Source of the DNA: Rhodobiaceae bacterium
GTDB lineage: Bacteria; Pseudomonadota; Alphaproteobacteria; Rhizobiales; NORP267
Assembly: GCA_020441905.1 (NCBI GenBank)
Contig: JAGRLG010000074.1
Coordinates: 1-59,910, forward strand
Direction: 5' to 3'
Length of the DNA: 59,910 nt
The notes beneath the pieces were generated by a model that was not told the DNA's origin, searched no databases, and worked only from the letters and a program-made list of their open reading frames with translations. Numbering within the stretch: position 1 is the stretch's first letter; each line of letters opens with the position of its first letter. This document shows positions 25,783 through 35,300 of this stretch, piece by piece. The position numbers and the translations under genes are program-made.

Positions 25783-26744
25783 GCAACAATGGAACTGAAG
25801 CCCGGCGTACCGGGAACGAAGACGTCGAACGCGGCCCAGAATTCGTCGCGGATACGGTTGGTTTCCATCAGGATCTCGTGCCGCGCACCGGGGATCATCA
25901 GATAGGAGCCGACGCGGATCTCATGGGCCAGATGTTCCATCGCCGACGCCGAAACCAGCCTTTCGTCGCTGCCGCCGAAAATCAGCAGCGGCACGCCAAC
26001 CGTTTGCGGAAAGCCGGGGCGGGCCAGTTCGGCCATTGAGCGGCACGCCGCCTGCACCCATTGGATTGTCGGCCCGCCGACGGCGAGTTGCGGCGCCATC
26101 TTGAGAATATTGGCATTGCGCGCCAGACGGACCGGGTCGCGGGTCAGGATATTCTTTTTGAACGGCACCGCGTCGCTCGGCATGTCGCCGCCGCCCGGCG
26201 CATAGGCGGCGCCGAACCCGAGATAGGTCATGATCTCGGCGCCGGCGCAGATCGCATTGAGCCGCGCCCTGCTGCCCGGCAGGCGGATCAGCGGCGAGGT
26301 CAGGACCAGGCGGTCGAACCAGGCGGCATGGCGGCGCGACGAGCGCAGCAGGATATGGGCGCCGGTGGAATGGCCAAGCCCGAAATAGGGCGGGGTGCAA
26401 TCGGGCATCACCACTTCGCGCATGAATTTGGCCAGGTCGCGGTCGTAATCGGCAAAACTGTCGACAAAGCCCTTGCGCGGATTGGCCAGAAGGCGCCCCG
26501 AACCGCCCTGGCCGCGCCAGTCCATGGTGGCGACGCCGAAACCGCGGGCGCGCAGATCGGCGATCGTCTCGAAATATTTCTCGATATATTCGCCCCGCCC
26601 GCCAAACAGGCAGACCGTGCCCTGGTTGATGCCGCCGGAAGGCCGCCACAGTGCATATCGGATCGGCACTCCGCCATAGCCCTCAAAGGCAGCCACCTGG
26701 GCTCCCTTGGGTACCGGATTGTCCTCGGTGGCAAACAGTTCCAT
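25779..26744 (-). CDS. alpha/beta hydrolase, lysophospholipase (PldB-like)
   Basis: A 321-residue serine hydrolase. The oxyanion region is FGGRGEYIEKYFE (about 48), MDWRGQGGSGR follows near 77, the nucleophile elbow is GLGHSTGAH (about 123), the acid lies in FGGSDERLVS (about 263) and the catalytic His in GARHEIL (about 293). Relatives such as PldB are monoacylglycerol lipases or lysophospholipases at the inner face of the membrane; the natural substrate is not known here. Start at 26744 (MELFATEDNPVP) follows relatives; the frame is open to 26816. Confidence 0.86.
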   Translation of the reverse strand: MELFATEDNPVPKGAQVAAFEGYGGVPIRYALWRPSGGINQGTVCLFGGRGEYIEKYFETIADLRARGFGVATMDWRGQGGSGRLLANPRKGFVDSFADYDRDLAKFMREVVMPDCTPPYFGLGHSTGAHILLRSSRRHAAWFDRLVLTSPLIRLPGSRARLNAICAGAEIMTYLGFGAAYAPGGGDMPSDAVPFKKNILTRDPVRLARNANILKMAPQLAVGGPTIQWVQAACRSMAELARPGFPQTVGVPLLIFGGSDERLVSASAMEHLAHEIRVGSYLMIPGARHEILMETNRIRDEFWAAFDVFVPGTPGFSSIVA

Positions 26745-26942
26745 AGCGCCGCGCCTGGCATGCTGACCGGCAAGGCGCACGCCCGCGCCAGCCCCTGGCC
26801 GCCTTATACCAGCCAAGGCCGGCGGTTACAAAAGCACCGCCTTTCTTTTGCACTTTTTATTTGCGCCGGGACCCGGCACGATTCCGCCGGCACAGAAGAG
26901 CGCCGGCGGAAAGCTTGAAGGCCGATGATGGCGGTTTGCGCT

Positions 26943-27389
26943 TCAGAACCCGAAATGGATGCCAACGCCGCGATGCCCGCCGTGGTAGCCGCCAAAATGG
27001 CCCCCGAAATGGCCACCGTGATGACCGCCCCGGCCGCCACGCCAGACGATATCCTGGGACAGGATGCGGCCGTTGCGGGCGTTCAGGCGCACGGCATAGA
27101 GCGCACCGCGATAGCCACGCGCCAGCGCCACATAGACCGGGCCGCGGCGTTCGATCGAGCGGATTTCGTAAAATCCGTAGTGGCGAAGCGCCCGGCGGAT
27201 TTCATGGGGGCCGAGGGCGCGGACATGACCGCCGCCATGCACATACTGAATGCCGGCATTGGAAGCGCCGACGTGAACGGCGAAATTGATGCCGCCGGCC
27301 TGGGCGGCCGAGGCGCCGGCGGCGCTGGCGGCGACCAGGGCGCCAAGGGCAATCATGGTGGTCTTGATGGTGGTGGTGGTCTTGGTCAT
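26943..27389 (-). CDS. secreted His/Gly-rich protein of unknown function
   Basis: A 148-residue protein. A Thr/Lys-rich start and hydrophobic segment end at AQAGG (about 31), a likely signal peptide. The middle part IRRALRHYGFYEIRSIERRG (about 64-83) with VYVALARGYRGALYAVRLNA resembles PepSY-like or small secreted domains common in Hyphomicrobiales. The last 35 residues are a Gly/His-rich tail (GGHHGGHFGGHFGGYHGGHR) with seven His that could bind Ni, Zn or Cu. Ribosome binding site GGAGAC is present. Function unknown; the metal-binding idea rests on composition alone. Confidence 0.75.
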   Translation of the reverse strand: MTKTTTTIKTTMIALGALVAASAAGASAAQAGGINFAVHVGASNAGIQYVHGGGHVRALGPHEIRRALRHYGFYEIRSIERRGPVYVALARGYRGALYAVRLNARNGRILSQDIVWRGGRGGHHGGHFGGHFGGYHGGHRGVGIHFGF

Positions 27390-27585
27390 GGGTCCGTCTC
27401 CTTGGGTTCGAGTTCAGGACCGATGCCGGCTTGGCTCAGGTCCGTCTTGATTTCGGAACCCACAATGCCAGGACGCGCCTGAACCTGAGCGGAAAGGCGC
27501 GTTCATCGACCGTTCAGGCGGCAAACGACACCCGGCCAGAGCGAACTTTTTCGTTTATCCCTTTATTTTCAGGTGTTTCCCAGGT

Positions 27586-27613
27586 CTTGAAGGCGGCTTG
27601 TGCCGCCCTATAT
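27586..27613 (+). promoter_or_regulatory. sigma-32 (RpoH)-type promoter of hsp20
   Basis: CTTGAA at 27586-27591 and CCCTATAT at 27606-27613 are 14 bp apart, matching the RpoH pattern CTTGAA-N(11-16)-CCCCATNT closely. Position about 100 nt before a small heat-shock gene supports it. Confidence 0.7.
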
Positions 27614-27619
27614 CTAAAC

Positions 27620-27710
27620 CGCACGCGCCGCCAGCCGGGCGTGCAGTAGTACCCGGGTCCGGCCATCAAGGCGGACCGAATTCAAGTCGCTTCAATGGAG
27701 GATTTGCAAA
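27620..27710 (+). promoter_or_regulatory. candidate ROSE-like RNA thermometer in the hsp20 leader
   Basis: The leader of about 90 nt can fold into GC-rich stems (for example CGCACGC / GCGTGC), and its last element has TCGCTTC four nt before the ribosome binding site GGAGG (27697-27701). Short pairing of CTTC with GGAG plus a G-G mismatch is the hallmark of ROSE thermometers, which mask the start at low temperature and are frequent before hsp20 in Hyphomicrobiales. Folding has not been computed. Confidence 0.45.
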
Positions 27711-28181
27711 ATGCGTCACTTCGATCTTTCGCCGCTCTACCGTTCGACCGTCGGTTTCGACAAACTGTTTTCGCTGCTCGATGCCGCCAATGTCGGCGAG
27801 ACCGCGGCCCCCTCATACCCCCCGTACAATATCGAGCGCTTCGACGAGAACAGCTACCGCATCACCATGGCGGTGGCCGGCTTCCGCGAAGCCGATCTCG
27901 ATATCGAGGTCAAGGAAAACGCCCTGACCATTCGCGGCGAACATGCCGAGAGCGAGAACGCCCAGCGTGGTGAAATTCTCCACCAGGGCATCGCCGCCCG
28001 CGCCTTCGAGCGCCGGTTCCAGCTTGCCGACCATGTCGAGGTCACTGGCGCCCATCTGGAAAACGGCCTGCTCCATGTCGATCTCAAGCGCGAGCTTCCC
28101 GAAAAGATGAAGCCGCGCCGTATCGAGATCGCGGCGGCAGGCAAGAAGCCGGTCAAGACGCTGGAGCAAAAAGCGTCCTGA
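27711..28181 (+). CDS. small heat-shock protein Hsp20 (IbpA family)
   Basis: A 156-residue ATP-independent chaperone. The N-terminus FDLSPLYRSTVGFDKLFSLL is typical of bacterial class A IbpA-like proteins; the alpha-crystallin domain (about 35-130) includes PYNIERFDENSYRITMAVAG and the signature ENGLLHVDLKRELPE. The C-terminal RRIEIA carries the I-x-I anchor used in oligomer assembly. It holds unfolded proteins for refolding by DnaK/ClpB. Sigma-32 promoter and a possible RNA thermometer lie upstream. Confidence 0.95.
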   Translation: MRHFDLSPLYRSTVGFDKLFSLLDAANVGETAAPSYPPYNIERFDENSYRITMAVAGFREADLDIEVKENALTIRGEHAESENAQRGEILHQGIAARAFERRFQLADHVEVTGAHLENGLLHVDLKRELPEKMKPRRIEIAAAGKKPVKTLEQKAS

Positions 28182-28266
28182 ACACCGCCTGACCGCTTGC
28201 GATGACAATCGAGGGCCGGCGCTCCGCATCGGGGTGCCGGCCTTGACGTGCAACCGGCGCAAAAGA

Positions 28267-28761
28267 CTATCTGGCCGCAGCCGCCGGGCCGTCGCCGGGA
28301 GGGCCGGGCGCCATTTGCGCTCCATCGCAGATCCGGCGCAGCTTCGCCGCCAGCACCTCGCCTCCGGCACGGCCGCTGCGCGGCGCCTCCCCGAGCGCCA
28401 GGCCTTCGACAATGGCGATATGCGTGTCGACGGCTTCCAGAACGTTTTCATCGCGGCACTGGCCGCGGTCGAGCAGATAACAAAGCGAGCGGGCCACCAC
28501 CGCGATGTCGCGGCATTTGCCGCTCGACGCCCGGTCGTTCAGCCCGGCGGCCAATTCATAAAGATCGGCGAACCCCTGAAAGGCGCGCTCCCGGCAGCCG
28601 CGCTCCAGCAGCAGCATGGCGCGGGTCAGGCAAACCCGCATTCTCGCCACGTCTTCGCGCATTGTCCGGCAACAGGGCGCCCCATTGCCGCCTCGAGGTT
28701 GCCGCAACTCGCGCAAGGCGCGCCGCCGCACCTCGCCCTCCCGCCTTGCTGTTCTGGTCAT
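28267..28761 (-). CDS. uncharacterised Arg-rich protein behind a palindromic operator
   Basis: A 164-residue protein I do not recognise. It is Arg- and Cys-containing, with an amphipathic helical core (CLTRAMLLLERGCRERAFQG, GLNDRASSGKCRDIAVVARS, about 55-105), no signal peptide and no clear motif. The start at 28761 has GGGACATCTC upstream; the frame open to 28812 overlaps the palindromes. Possibly a helical regulatory or flagellar/chemotaxis accessory protein, but this is only suggested by helix pattern. Convergent with hsp20. Its promoter region has two inverted repeats, so it is probably tightly regulated. Confidence 0.6.
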   Translation of the reverse strand: MTRTARREGEVRRRALRELRQPRGGNGAPCCRTMREDVARMRVCLTRAMLLLERGCRERAFQGFADLYELAAGLNDRASSGKCRDIAVVARSLCYLLDRGQCRDENVLEAVDTHIAIVEGLALGEAPRSGRAGGEVLAAKLRRICDGAQMAPGPPGDGPAAAAR

Positions 28762-28806
28762 GAGATGTCCCTGCCAGGTTGTGCCAAAACCAGTCAGGGG
28801 CCAGGT

Positions 28807-28849
28807 ATACACGTAGAACGTGTATGATATACTAATACACTTTGGTGTA
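28807..28849. promoter_or_regulatory. double palindromic operator upstream of the 164-residue protein
   Basis: ATACACGT-AGA-ACGTGTAT (28807-28825) is a perfect 8-bp inverted repeat. It is followed by GTAT-GAT-ATAC (28822-28832) and TACAC-TTTG-GTGTA (28836-28849). All share the TACAC/GTGTA half-site. The block sits 46 nt before the start at 28761 and after the threonine aldolase stop, in the place of a promoter for the minus-strand gene. Looks like two adjacent sites for a dimeric repressor. Confidence 0.65.
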
Positions 28850-28875
28850 GTACCGATGCACCATAGCGATGGCGC

Positions 28876-29937
28876 TCAGCCGTCGCCGCGGGCCAGGTCG
28901 AGCAGCCGGCCGACCTCTTCCCCGTCCATCAGCCCCGAGGTCACCAGACGGACAAAACGCTCCGAACCGCTGTCGAGGCCCGAAGGCGGCGCGCTGTGCC
29001 CGAGCCACGAATGGTAGCGCGCCCCGCCGGCGCGCAGCCGCGCGTCCAGCGATAGCGGCAGGATGGCGAACACCTCGTTGGCCTCCACCGGCCATGCCAG
29101 GCGCACGCCCGGCACCTGCGCCAGCCCGTTGCCGAGCCGGCGTGCCAGGGCATTGGCGTGGCGCGCCATGGCAAGCCAGTGGCCGTCCTCCAGATAGGCC
29201 AGCAATTGCGCCGCCAGGAAGCGGCTCTTCGACAGCAGGTGGCCGGCGCGCTTGCGCCGGAAGACGAGCTCCTGCGCGCGCTCCGGATCGAACAGCACCA
29301 ACGCTTCCGCGGCCATGGCGCCGTTCTTGGTCGCGCCGAAGGACAATACATCGACCCCTGCCTTCCAGGTCATTTCGGCCGGGCTGACATCGAGCGATAC
29401 CAGGGCGTTGGCGAAGCGGGCGCCATCCATGTGCACGGCCAGGCCGCGCTCGTGCGCGATTTTCGCCAGGATGGCGATTTCCTCGGCCGAATAGAGCGTT
29501 CCCGCCTCGCTGGCCTGGGTCAGGCTGAGCAGCGCCGGTGGCGTGCGGTGCTGGTCGCCGCCCGGCATGCGCGCCAGCGCCGCGCTCAATGTCGCGGGGG
29601 CGATCTTGCATGCCTCGCCGTCAAGCCCGGCCAGCTTGGCGCCGCCGGAATAGAATTCCCCCGCGCCGCATTCATCGGTCATGACATGGCTGTCCCGATG
29701 GCACAGCACGGCGCCATATGGCGGCGTATAGGCGGCGATTGCCAGCGCGTTGGCGGCGGTTCCGGTGGCCACCTGGATCACGGCAACCTCGCGCTCGAAC
29801 AAGGCGCAAAACGCCTTCTCGACCGCGGCGCTCAAGGCGTCGGCGCCGTAGGACTCGGCGGTCCCCTCATTGGCCCGCGCCAGTGCCCGCAGGATAGGCT
29901 CCGAAACGCCATGGGAATTGTCGCTGGTGAAATTCAA
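28876..29937 (-). CDS. ltaE: low-specificity L-threonine aldolase
   Basis: A 353-residue PLP enzyme that splits L-threonine or allo-threonine to glycine and acetaldehyde. It begins NFTSDNSHGVSEPILRALAR, contains ESYGADALS near 28, ATGTAANALAIAA near 57, HMDGARFANAL near 165 and the PLP lysine in LSFGATKNGAMAAEAL near 195. The start codon overlaps the stop of the upstream S9 peptidase gene (4 nt), so they are cotranscribed. Confidence 0.93.
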   Translation of the reverse strand: MNFTSDNSHGVSEPILRALARANEGTAESYGADALSAAVEKAFCALFEREVAVIQVATGTAANALAIAAYTPPYGAVLCHRDSHVMTDECGAGEFYSGGAKLAGLDGEACKIAPATLSAALARMPGGDQHRTPPALLSLTQASEAGTLYSAEEIAILAKIAHERGLAVHMDGARFANALVSLDVSPAEMTWKAGVDVLSFGATKNGAMAAEALVLFDPERAQELVFRRKRAGHLLSKSRFLAAQLLAYLEDGHWLAMARHANALARRLGNGLAQVPGVRLAWPVEANEVFAILPLSLDARLRAGGARYHSWLGHSAPPSGLDSGSERFVRLVTSGLMDGEEVGRLLDLARGDG

Positions 29938-31904
29938 ATCCCCCGCTCCTCCTCGCCGGCATCGTCCCAGTTGAAAATTGTGAGATCGGGCAGCGGCTCG
30001 GCGCAGGCGAGATCGAGCACACGAACGAAAAACGCCAGATCGGCCTGAAATGCGGTGCGGATCGTTTCCGCCTGGCGGAAGCCATGACCTTCACCGGGAA
30101 ATTCCAGATGCGCCACCGGCACGCCGCGGCGTTTCAGGCTGGCGGCGATGTCGCGGGCCTGGCTCGGCGGCACCGCCGGATCCTCCAGCCCCTGGAGCAG
30201 CAATACCGGCGAGGAGATGCGCGCGCTCTGCGCCAGCGGCGAACGCGCCGAGAAGACATCCGCCGTCGCGCCGGGCCTGGTGCCGGTCAGGCCATAGAGA
30301 TACCCGGCCTCGAATTTATGCGTCGTCTCCAGCAGCGTCGCCAGATCGGCAACGCCGAAATGCACGCTGGCGGCGCGGAAAATATCCGAGCGCATCAGCG
30401 CGCATAGGGCGGTAAAGCCGCCGGCGCTGCGCCCCGTGACGACCAGGCGGTCGGGATCGGCCAGCCCCTCGGCCACCGCCGCCCTGGCCGCGGCGATGAC
30501 ATCCTCGGCGTCGATCTCGCCCCAGCCGCCCTGCAGCGCCATGCGGTGGCTGCGGCCATAGCCGGTGCTGCCGCGATAATCGACATCGAGCACAGCAAAA
30601 CCGCGGCTGGTCCAGAACTGGGTTTTCAGTTGCAACCCGCGCGCCGCCGCCCCGGTCGGCCCGCCGTGAGCCATCACGACCATCGGCGCCGGCCGGCCGG
30701 CCGCACTGTGAAGCGGGTTCCGGGGCGGATAATGGACCGCCGGAATGCCCGGCCCCGCGCCGCTGGCCAGGCGCCGCGTCAGCCCGCGCGAGATCGCGCC
30801 CGCCGGCAGGTCCATGTCGCCGGGGCGCGCCAGCACCTTCCAGCGCGCCGCGCCGCCCGAAAGGTCGGCCTCGCAGATCGCCGGCACCGCCTCGTCATCG
30901 GCGATGATGGCATAGATGCGCTGCCCGCCAGCCGCCGCCAGGTCGTCGATGCAGCGATGGGGCAGCTCCATTTGCGCAGCCTCGCCGGAACGCGTATCGA
31001 CCAGCCACAATTCGTGCTCGCCGCCGCGCACCGCCACCGCCGCCACGTTGCCGCCGTCAAGGACCGCATAGGAGCGCAGCGAAAACGCCCATAAAGGGCG
31101 CATCAGTTCCGCCTGCGGCAAGAACAGCGGGGTCACCTCCCCGTCGCGCCAGCTGTACAGGCCGCTCCATTCGCCTTGCTCGAGAACGAAAAACAGCCGC
31201 CCGTCTCCGGCCCAGTCGGGCTGGAATGCGGCGCCCTCCGCCCCGCCGGCTATCGCGATGCCGTCTTCCGGCCGCCCGTCAGCGCCAAGGCGCGCGCATT
31301 TCAGCACCGCGCCTTCCCACGGCATGTCCGGCAGGCTCCATTCCAGCCAGCTCAGCCAGCGCCCGTCGGGGCTGACCCGCGGCCGGGCATAGAAGTCGGC
31401 GCCGCGCACCAGTTCTTGCGGTTTGCCGCGCGCTTGTCCTTCCAGGCCGATCGCGGCGATGAAGTTTTCCACCTGCCCGTTTTCACCGTGGCGCTCGGCC
31501 ACCGCCACCAGCCGCTCGCGGAGGGTGTCGCGCGCCATGTCGGCAAAGCGGGTATCGCCCGCCACGGTGAGGCGCACCGGCTCGCCCGCGGGCGGCAATT
31601 CCCAGATGTCCTGATCGGCATGATTGACGAAGAAGATGGCCGCGCCATCGCCAAGCAGGGCGCCGCCGCCATATTCATGCACCCTGGTGCGCGCCGAAAA
31701 GGGCGGAGCCAGCAGATCCGCCGGGCCGCCAGTCGCGCCAGCGGCGGCGATCACCCCGCGGCCCTGCTCCGACGGACGCGCCTCGACCCAGATCGCCCGC
31801 CCGCGCGCCGCCGCGATCTCGCTGTGCCGCAAGCTCGCCTCGGCGGCCTGCGCCGCCGAAATCGGCGACGGCCAGACCTCCCCCTGGGTTCGTGCTTCGC
31901 GCAT
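29934..31904 (-). CDS. S9 family prolyl oligopeptidase-like peptidase
   Basis: A 656-residue protein with an N-terminal beta-propeller (about 40-370) and a C-terminal alpha/beta-hydrolase domain. Catalytic residues are visible: nucleophile in TGRSAGGFTAL (about 500), acid in GLEDPAVPPSQA (about 585), His in GEGHGFRQ (about 620). MVVMAHGGPTGAA (about 405) forms the oxyanion region. It resembles acylaminoacyl or dipeptidyl peptidases; no signal peptide is seen, so it is probably cytoplasmic. Coupled to ltaE downstream. Confidence 0.9.
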   Translation of the reverse strand: MREARTQGEVWPSPISAAQAAEASLRHSEIAAARGRAIWVEARPSEQGRGVIAAAGATGGPADLLAPPFSARTRVHEYGGGALLGDGAAIFFVNHADQDIWELPPAGEPVRLTVAGDTRFADMARDTLRERLVAVAERHGENGQVENFIAAIGLEGQARGKPQELVRGADFYARPRVSPDGRWLSWLEWSLPDMPWEGAVLKCARLGADGRPEDGIAIAGGAEGAAFQPDWAGDGRLFFVLEQGEWSGLYSWRDGEVTPLFLPQAELMRPLWAFSLRSYAVLDGGNVAAVAVRGGEHELWLVDTRSGEAAQMELPHRCIDDLAAAGGQRIYAIIADDEAVPAICEADLSGGAARWKVLARPGDMDLPAGAISRGLTRRLASGAGPGIPAVHYPPRNPLHSAAGRPAPMVVMAHGGPTGAAARGLQLKTQFWTSRGFAVLDVDYRGSTGYGRSHRMALQGGWGEIDAEDVIAAARAAVAEGLADPDRLVVTGRSAGGFTALCALMRSDIFRAASVHFGVADLATLLETTHKFEAGYLYGLTGTRPGATADVFSARSPLAQSARISSPVLLLQGLEDPAVPPSQARDIAASLKRRGVPVAHLEFPGEGHGFRQAETIRTAFQADLAFFVRVLDLACAEPLPDLTIFNWDDAGEEERGI

Positions 31905-32351
31905 GCTTCCTCAAGATTCCGCTCAGCGATTCTTGGCATAAATCAGGGGAACGTGCGAGGGTACTGCGCGCCAAGCCCTGCCGCGCCGGGCGGGCCGCGC
32001 CGCATCTCTTGTGCGCAACGTGTTTTTCTGGCATGTTTACCAAGAAAAGGACAGTGATGCTGTCCCATTTTGCAGGACGGATTCAGGCACAATGACCAAC
32101 CGAAAATCCGGGGTGATTCGAAACCCCATGCCGCGAACGCGGTCGGTTATGGCCGCCCCGTTCAAGGAAAAAGCGTAAGTTCGTAGCGAACGGCGCTTTC
32201 CGACCCTGCCCGATTGGGTCAAAATCCGAACATCGGCGACAGTGGGCCAAGGGTAGCTCAAGAGGGGGCACCGCCGCACCCGCGGACGAGACCGGCGGCG
32301 CGGCGGCGAGGGAAGCGGCGGAGTGACGCCAGCATGCATGCGGAGGATAAT
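31905..32351. other. 447-nt intergenic leader of gltB
   Basis: Divergent gap between the S9 peptidase and gltB. It holds a foldable segment (32167-32203) and, nearer gltB, a Gly/Arg-coding-like GC-rich stretch in frame with gltB (from 32214) that is probably untranslated. No sigma-54 -24/-12 element is clear. I see no separate gene. Confidence 0.5.
32167..32203 (+). other. long stem-loop in the gltB leader
   Basis: AAGGAAAAAGCG pairs with CGCTTTCC through an interrupted stem, and inside it GTTCG pairs with CGAAC across TAG. This gives a bulged hairpin of about 15 bp roughly 150 nt before the gltB start. It has no T-tract, so it is not a simple terminator. It may be a regulatory leader structure. 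Confidence 0.35.
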
Positions 32352-35300
32352 GTGACGAGTGTGAAGACGAACTCCGGGGTGCCGGGGCACCACAGCAACG
32401 ATTTGCCGGCGCTCGCGCAGCCCGAAAAGATCCGTTTTCACGGCCAGCTTCCCGCACAGGGCCTCTACGACCCCGCCAATGAGCATGATGCCTGCGGCGT
32501 CGGATTTATCGCCAATCTGAAGGGCGGCAAGACCCACGACATCATCACCAAGGGCCTCGAGATCCTGGTCAATCTGACCCATCGCGGCGCCGTCGGCGCC
32601 GATCCCAGCGCCGGCGACGGCGCCGGCATCCTGGTGCAGTTGCCCCATCGTTTCTTTGCCGCCGAAGCCGGCAGGCTCGGCTTTGCCCTGCCGGAGCCCG
32701 GACGCTATGGCGCCGGCCATATTTTCATGCCGCGCGACGATGCCGCCCGCGCGCGCATAGAGGCCGCCTTTGCCGCCATTGTCGAGGAAGAAGGACAGGC
32801 CCTGCTCGGCTGGCGCGACGTGCCGGTCGACAATTCCTGCCTTGGCGCCATGGTGAAGGACACCGAGCCGACACACCGCCAGGCCTTCATCGCCGCCGCG
32901 GCCAATCTCGACGCGGACGCCTTCGAGCGCCGCCTCTATATCATCCGCAAGCGCCTCTCCGCCGCCGTCATCGAGATGAAGGACGAAGCGACGGCCGGAT
33001 TCTATTTCGTCTCGCTGTCCAGCCGCACCATCACCTATAAGGGCATGTTCCTGTCGCACCAGCTCGGCGCCTATTACCGCGACCTCCATGACGAGCGCTT
33101 CGAATCCGCATTGGCCCTGGTGCATCAGCGCTTTTCGACCAACACCTTCCCTTCTTGGCCGCTCGCCCATCCCTACCGCATGGTCGCCCATAACGGCGAG
33201 ATCAATACCCTGCGCGGCAATTTCAACTGGATGCTGGCACGCCAGGCCTCCCTTGCCTCGGATCTTTACGGCGACGAGATGAGCAAGTTGTGGCCGGTGT
33301 CCTATGAAGGACAGTCCGACACCGCCTGTTTCGACAATGCGCTGGAATTCCTGCTGCGCGGCGGCTATTCGCTGGCCCATGCGGTGATGATGATGATCCC
33401 CGAGGCCTGGGCCGGCAATCCGCTGATGGACGAGAGCCGGCGCGCCTTTTACGAGTATCACGCCGCGCTGATGGAACCGTGGGACGGCCCCGCCGCCGTC
33501 GCCTTCACCGACGGCCGCCAGATCGGTGCCACGCTGGACCGCAACGGCCTGCGCCCCGCCCGCTACCTGGTCACCGACGATGACCAGGTCATCATGGCAT
33601 CCGAAATGGGCGTGCTCGATATTCCCGAGGAGCGCATCGTCACCAAGTGGCGGCTCCAGCCCGGCAAGATGCTGCTGATCGACCTCGAGGAAGGCCGCAT
33701 CATCTCCGACGACGAGATCAAGGCCGAGCTTTCGGCCATGCATCCCTACCGCGCCCGCCTCGACAAGACCCAGATCGTGCTGGAGGACATGCCGCCGGTT
33801 TCCGGCAGCGCCCCGCGTTCCAATGTGTCGCTGCTCGACCGCCAGCAGACCTTCGGCTACACCGCCGAGGACCTGCGCCTGCTCATGGTGCCGATGGCCA
33901 CCACCGGCCAGGAGGCCGTAGGCTCGATGGGGACCGATACCCCGATCGCCGCGCTGTCCGACAAGCCGAAGCTGCTCTACAACTACTTCAAGCAGAACTT
34001 CGCCCAGGTCACCAATCCGCCCATCGACCCGATCCGCGAGGAATCGGTGATGAGCCTGGTTTCCTTCATCGGACCGCGGCCCAACCTGCTCGATCTTACC
34101 GGCACCATGTCGCTCAAGCGGCTCGAGGTGCGCCAGCCGATCCTGACCGACGAGGACCTGGAAAAGATCCGCGCCATCGGCGAGGTCGCCGACAACCAGT
34201 TCCAGACCGAGACCCTCGACATCACCTTCGATGCCGCCAAGGGCACCAAGGGCATGCGCCCGGCGCTCGACGAGCTGTGCGCCAGCGCCGAAAAGGCGGT
34301 TCTCGACGGCCACAACATCATCATCCTGTCCGACCGTCTGATGGGACCGGACCGGGCGCCGATTCCGGCGCTTCTGGCCACCGCCGCCGTGCACAACCAT
34401 CTTATCCGCAAGGGGCTGCGCACCTCGGTCGGCCTCGTCGTCGAAACCGGCGAAGCGCGCGAGGTGCACCATTTCTGCGTCCTCGCCGGCTATGGCGCCG
34501 AAGCCATCAATCCCTATCTGGCCTTCGAGACCGTGCTCGCCATGCGCGAGACCATCGACCAGGATCTCGACGCCAAGGAGATCGTCAAGCGCTATATCAA
34601 GGGCATAGACAAGGGCATCCTCAAGGTCATGTCCAAGATGGGCATTTCGACCTATCAGTCCTATTGCGGCGCTCAGATTTTCGATGCCATCGGCCTCAAT
34701 TCGCAGTTCGTCGACGAATTCTTCTTCGGCACCGCAACCACCATCGAGGGCGTCGGCCTCGACGAGATCGCCGAGGAAACGACACGCCGCCACGCCCGCG
34801 CCTTCTCCGCCGACCCGGTGCTCGACGGCGCCCTCGATGTCGGCGGCGAGTACAATTTCCGCACCCGCGGCGAAGCCCATGTCTGGGGTCCCGATGCGGT
34901 ACGCGACCTTCAGCACGCGGTGCGCTCCGGCAATTACGAGACCTACCAGGCCTTCGCCCGCCAGATCAACGAGCAGAACGAAAAGCTGTTCACCATTCGC
35001 GGCCTGTTCGAAATCCGCAAGGCCGAGGAAGACGGCCGCAAGCCGCTGCCGCTGGACGAGGTCGAGCCGGCCGCCGATATCGTAAAGCGTTTTGCCACCG
35101 GGGCCATGTCCTACGGCTCGATCAGCCGCGAGGCCCATACCACCCTGGCGATCGCCATGAACCGCCTTGGCGGCAAGTCGAACACCGGCGAGGGCGGCGA
35201 GGAAGTCGATCGCTTCACCCCGCTGCCAAATGGCGATTCCATGCGCAGCGCGATCAAGCAGGTTGCTTCGGGCCGCTTCGGCGTCACCACCGAATATCTT

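Larger units (their letters stand above)
27390..27710. other. intergenic region of 321 nt with heat-shock control of hsp20
   Basis: Divergent gap between the His/Gly-rich gene and hsp20. It contains a sigma-32-type promoter (27586-27613) and a GC-rich, foldable leader (27620-27710) before hsp20. I see no other gene in it. Confidence 0.6.
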
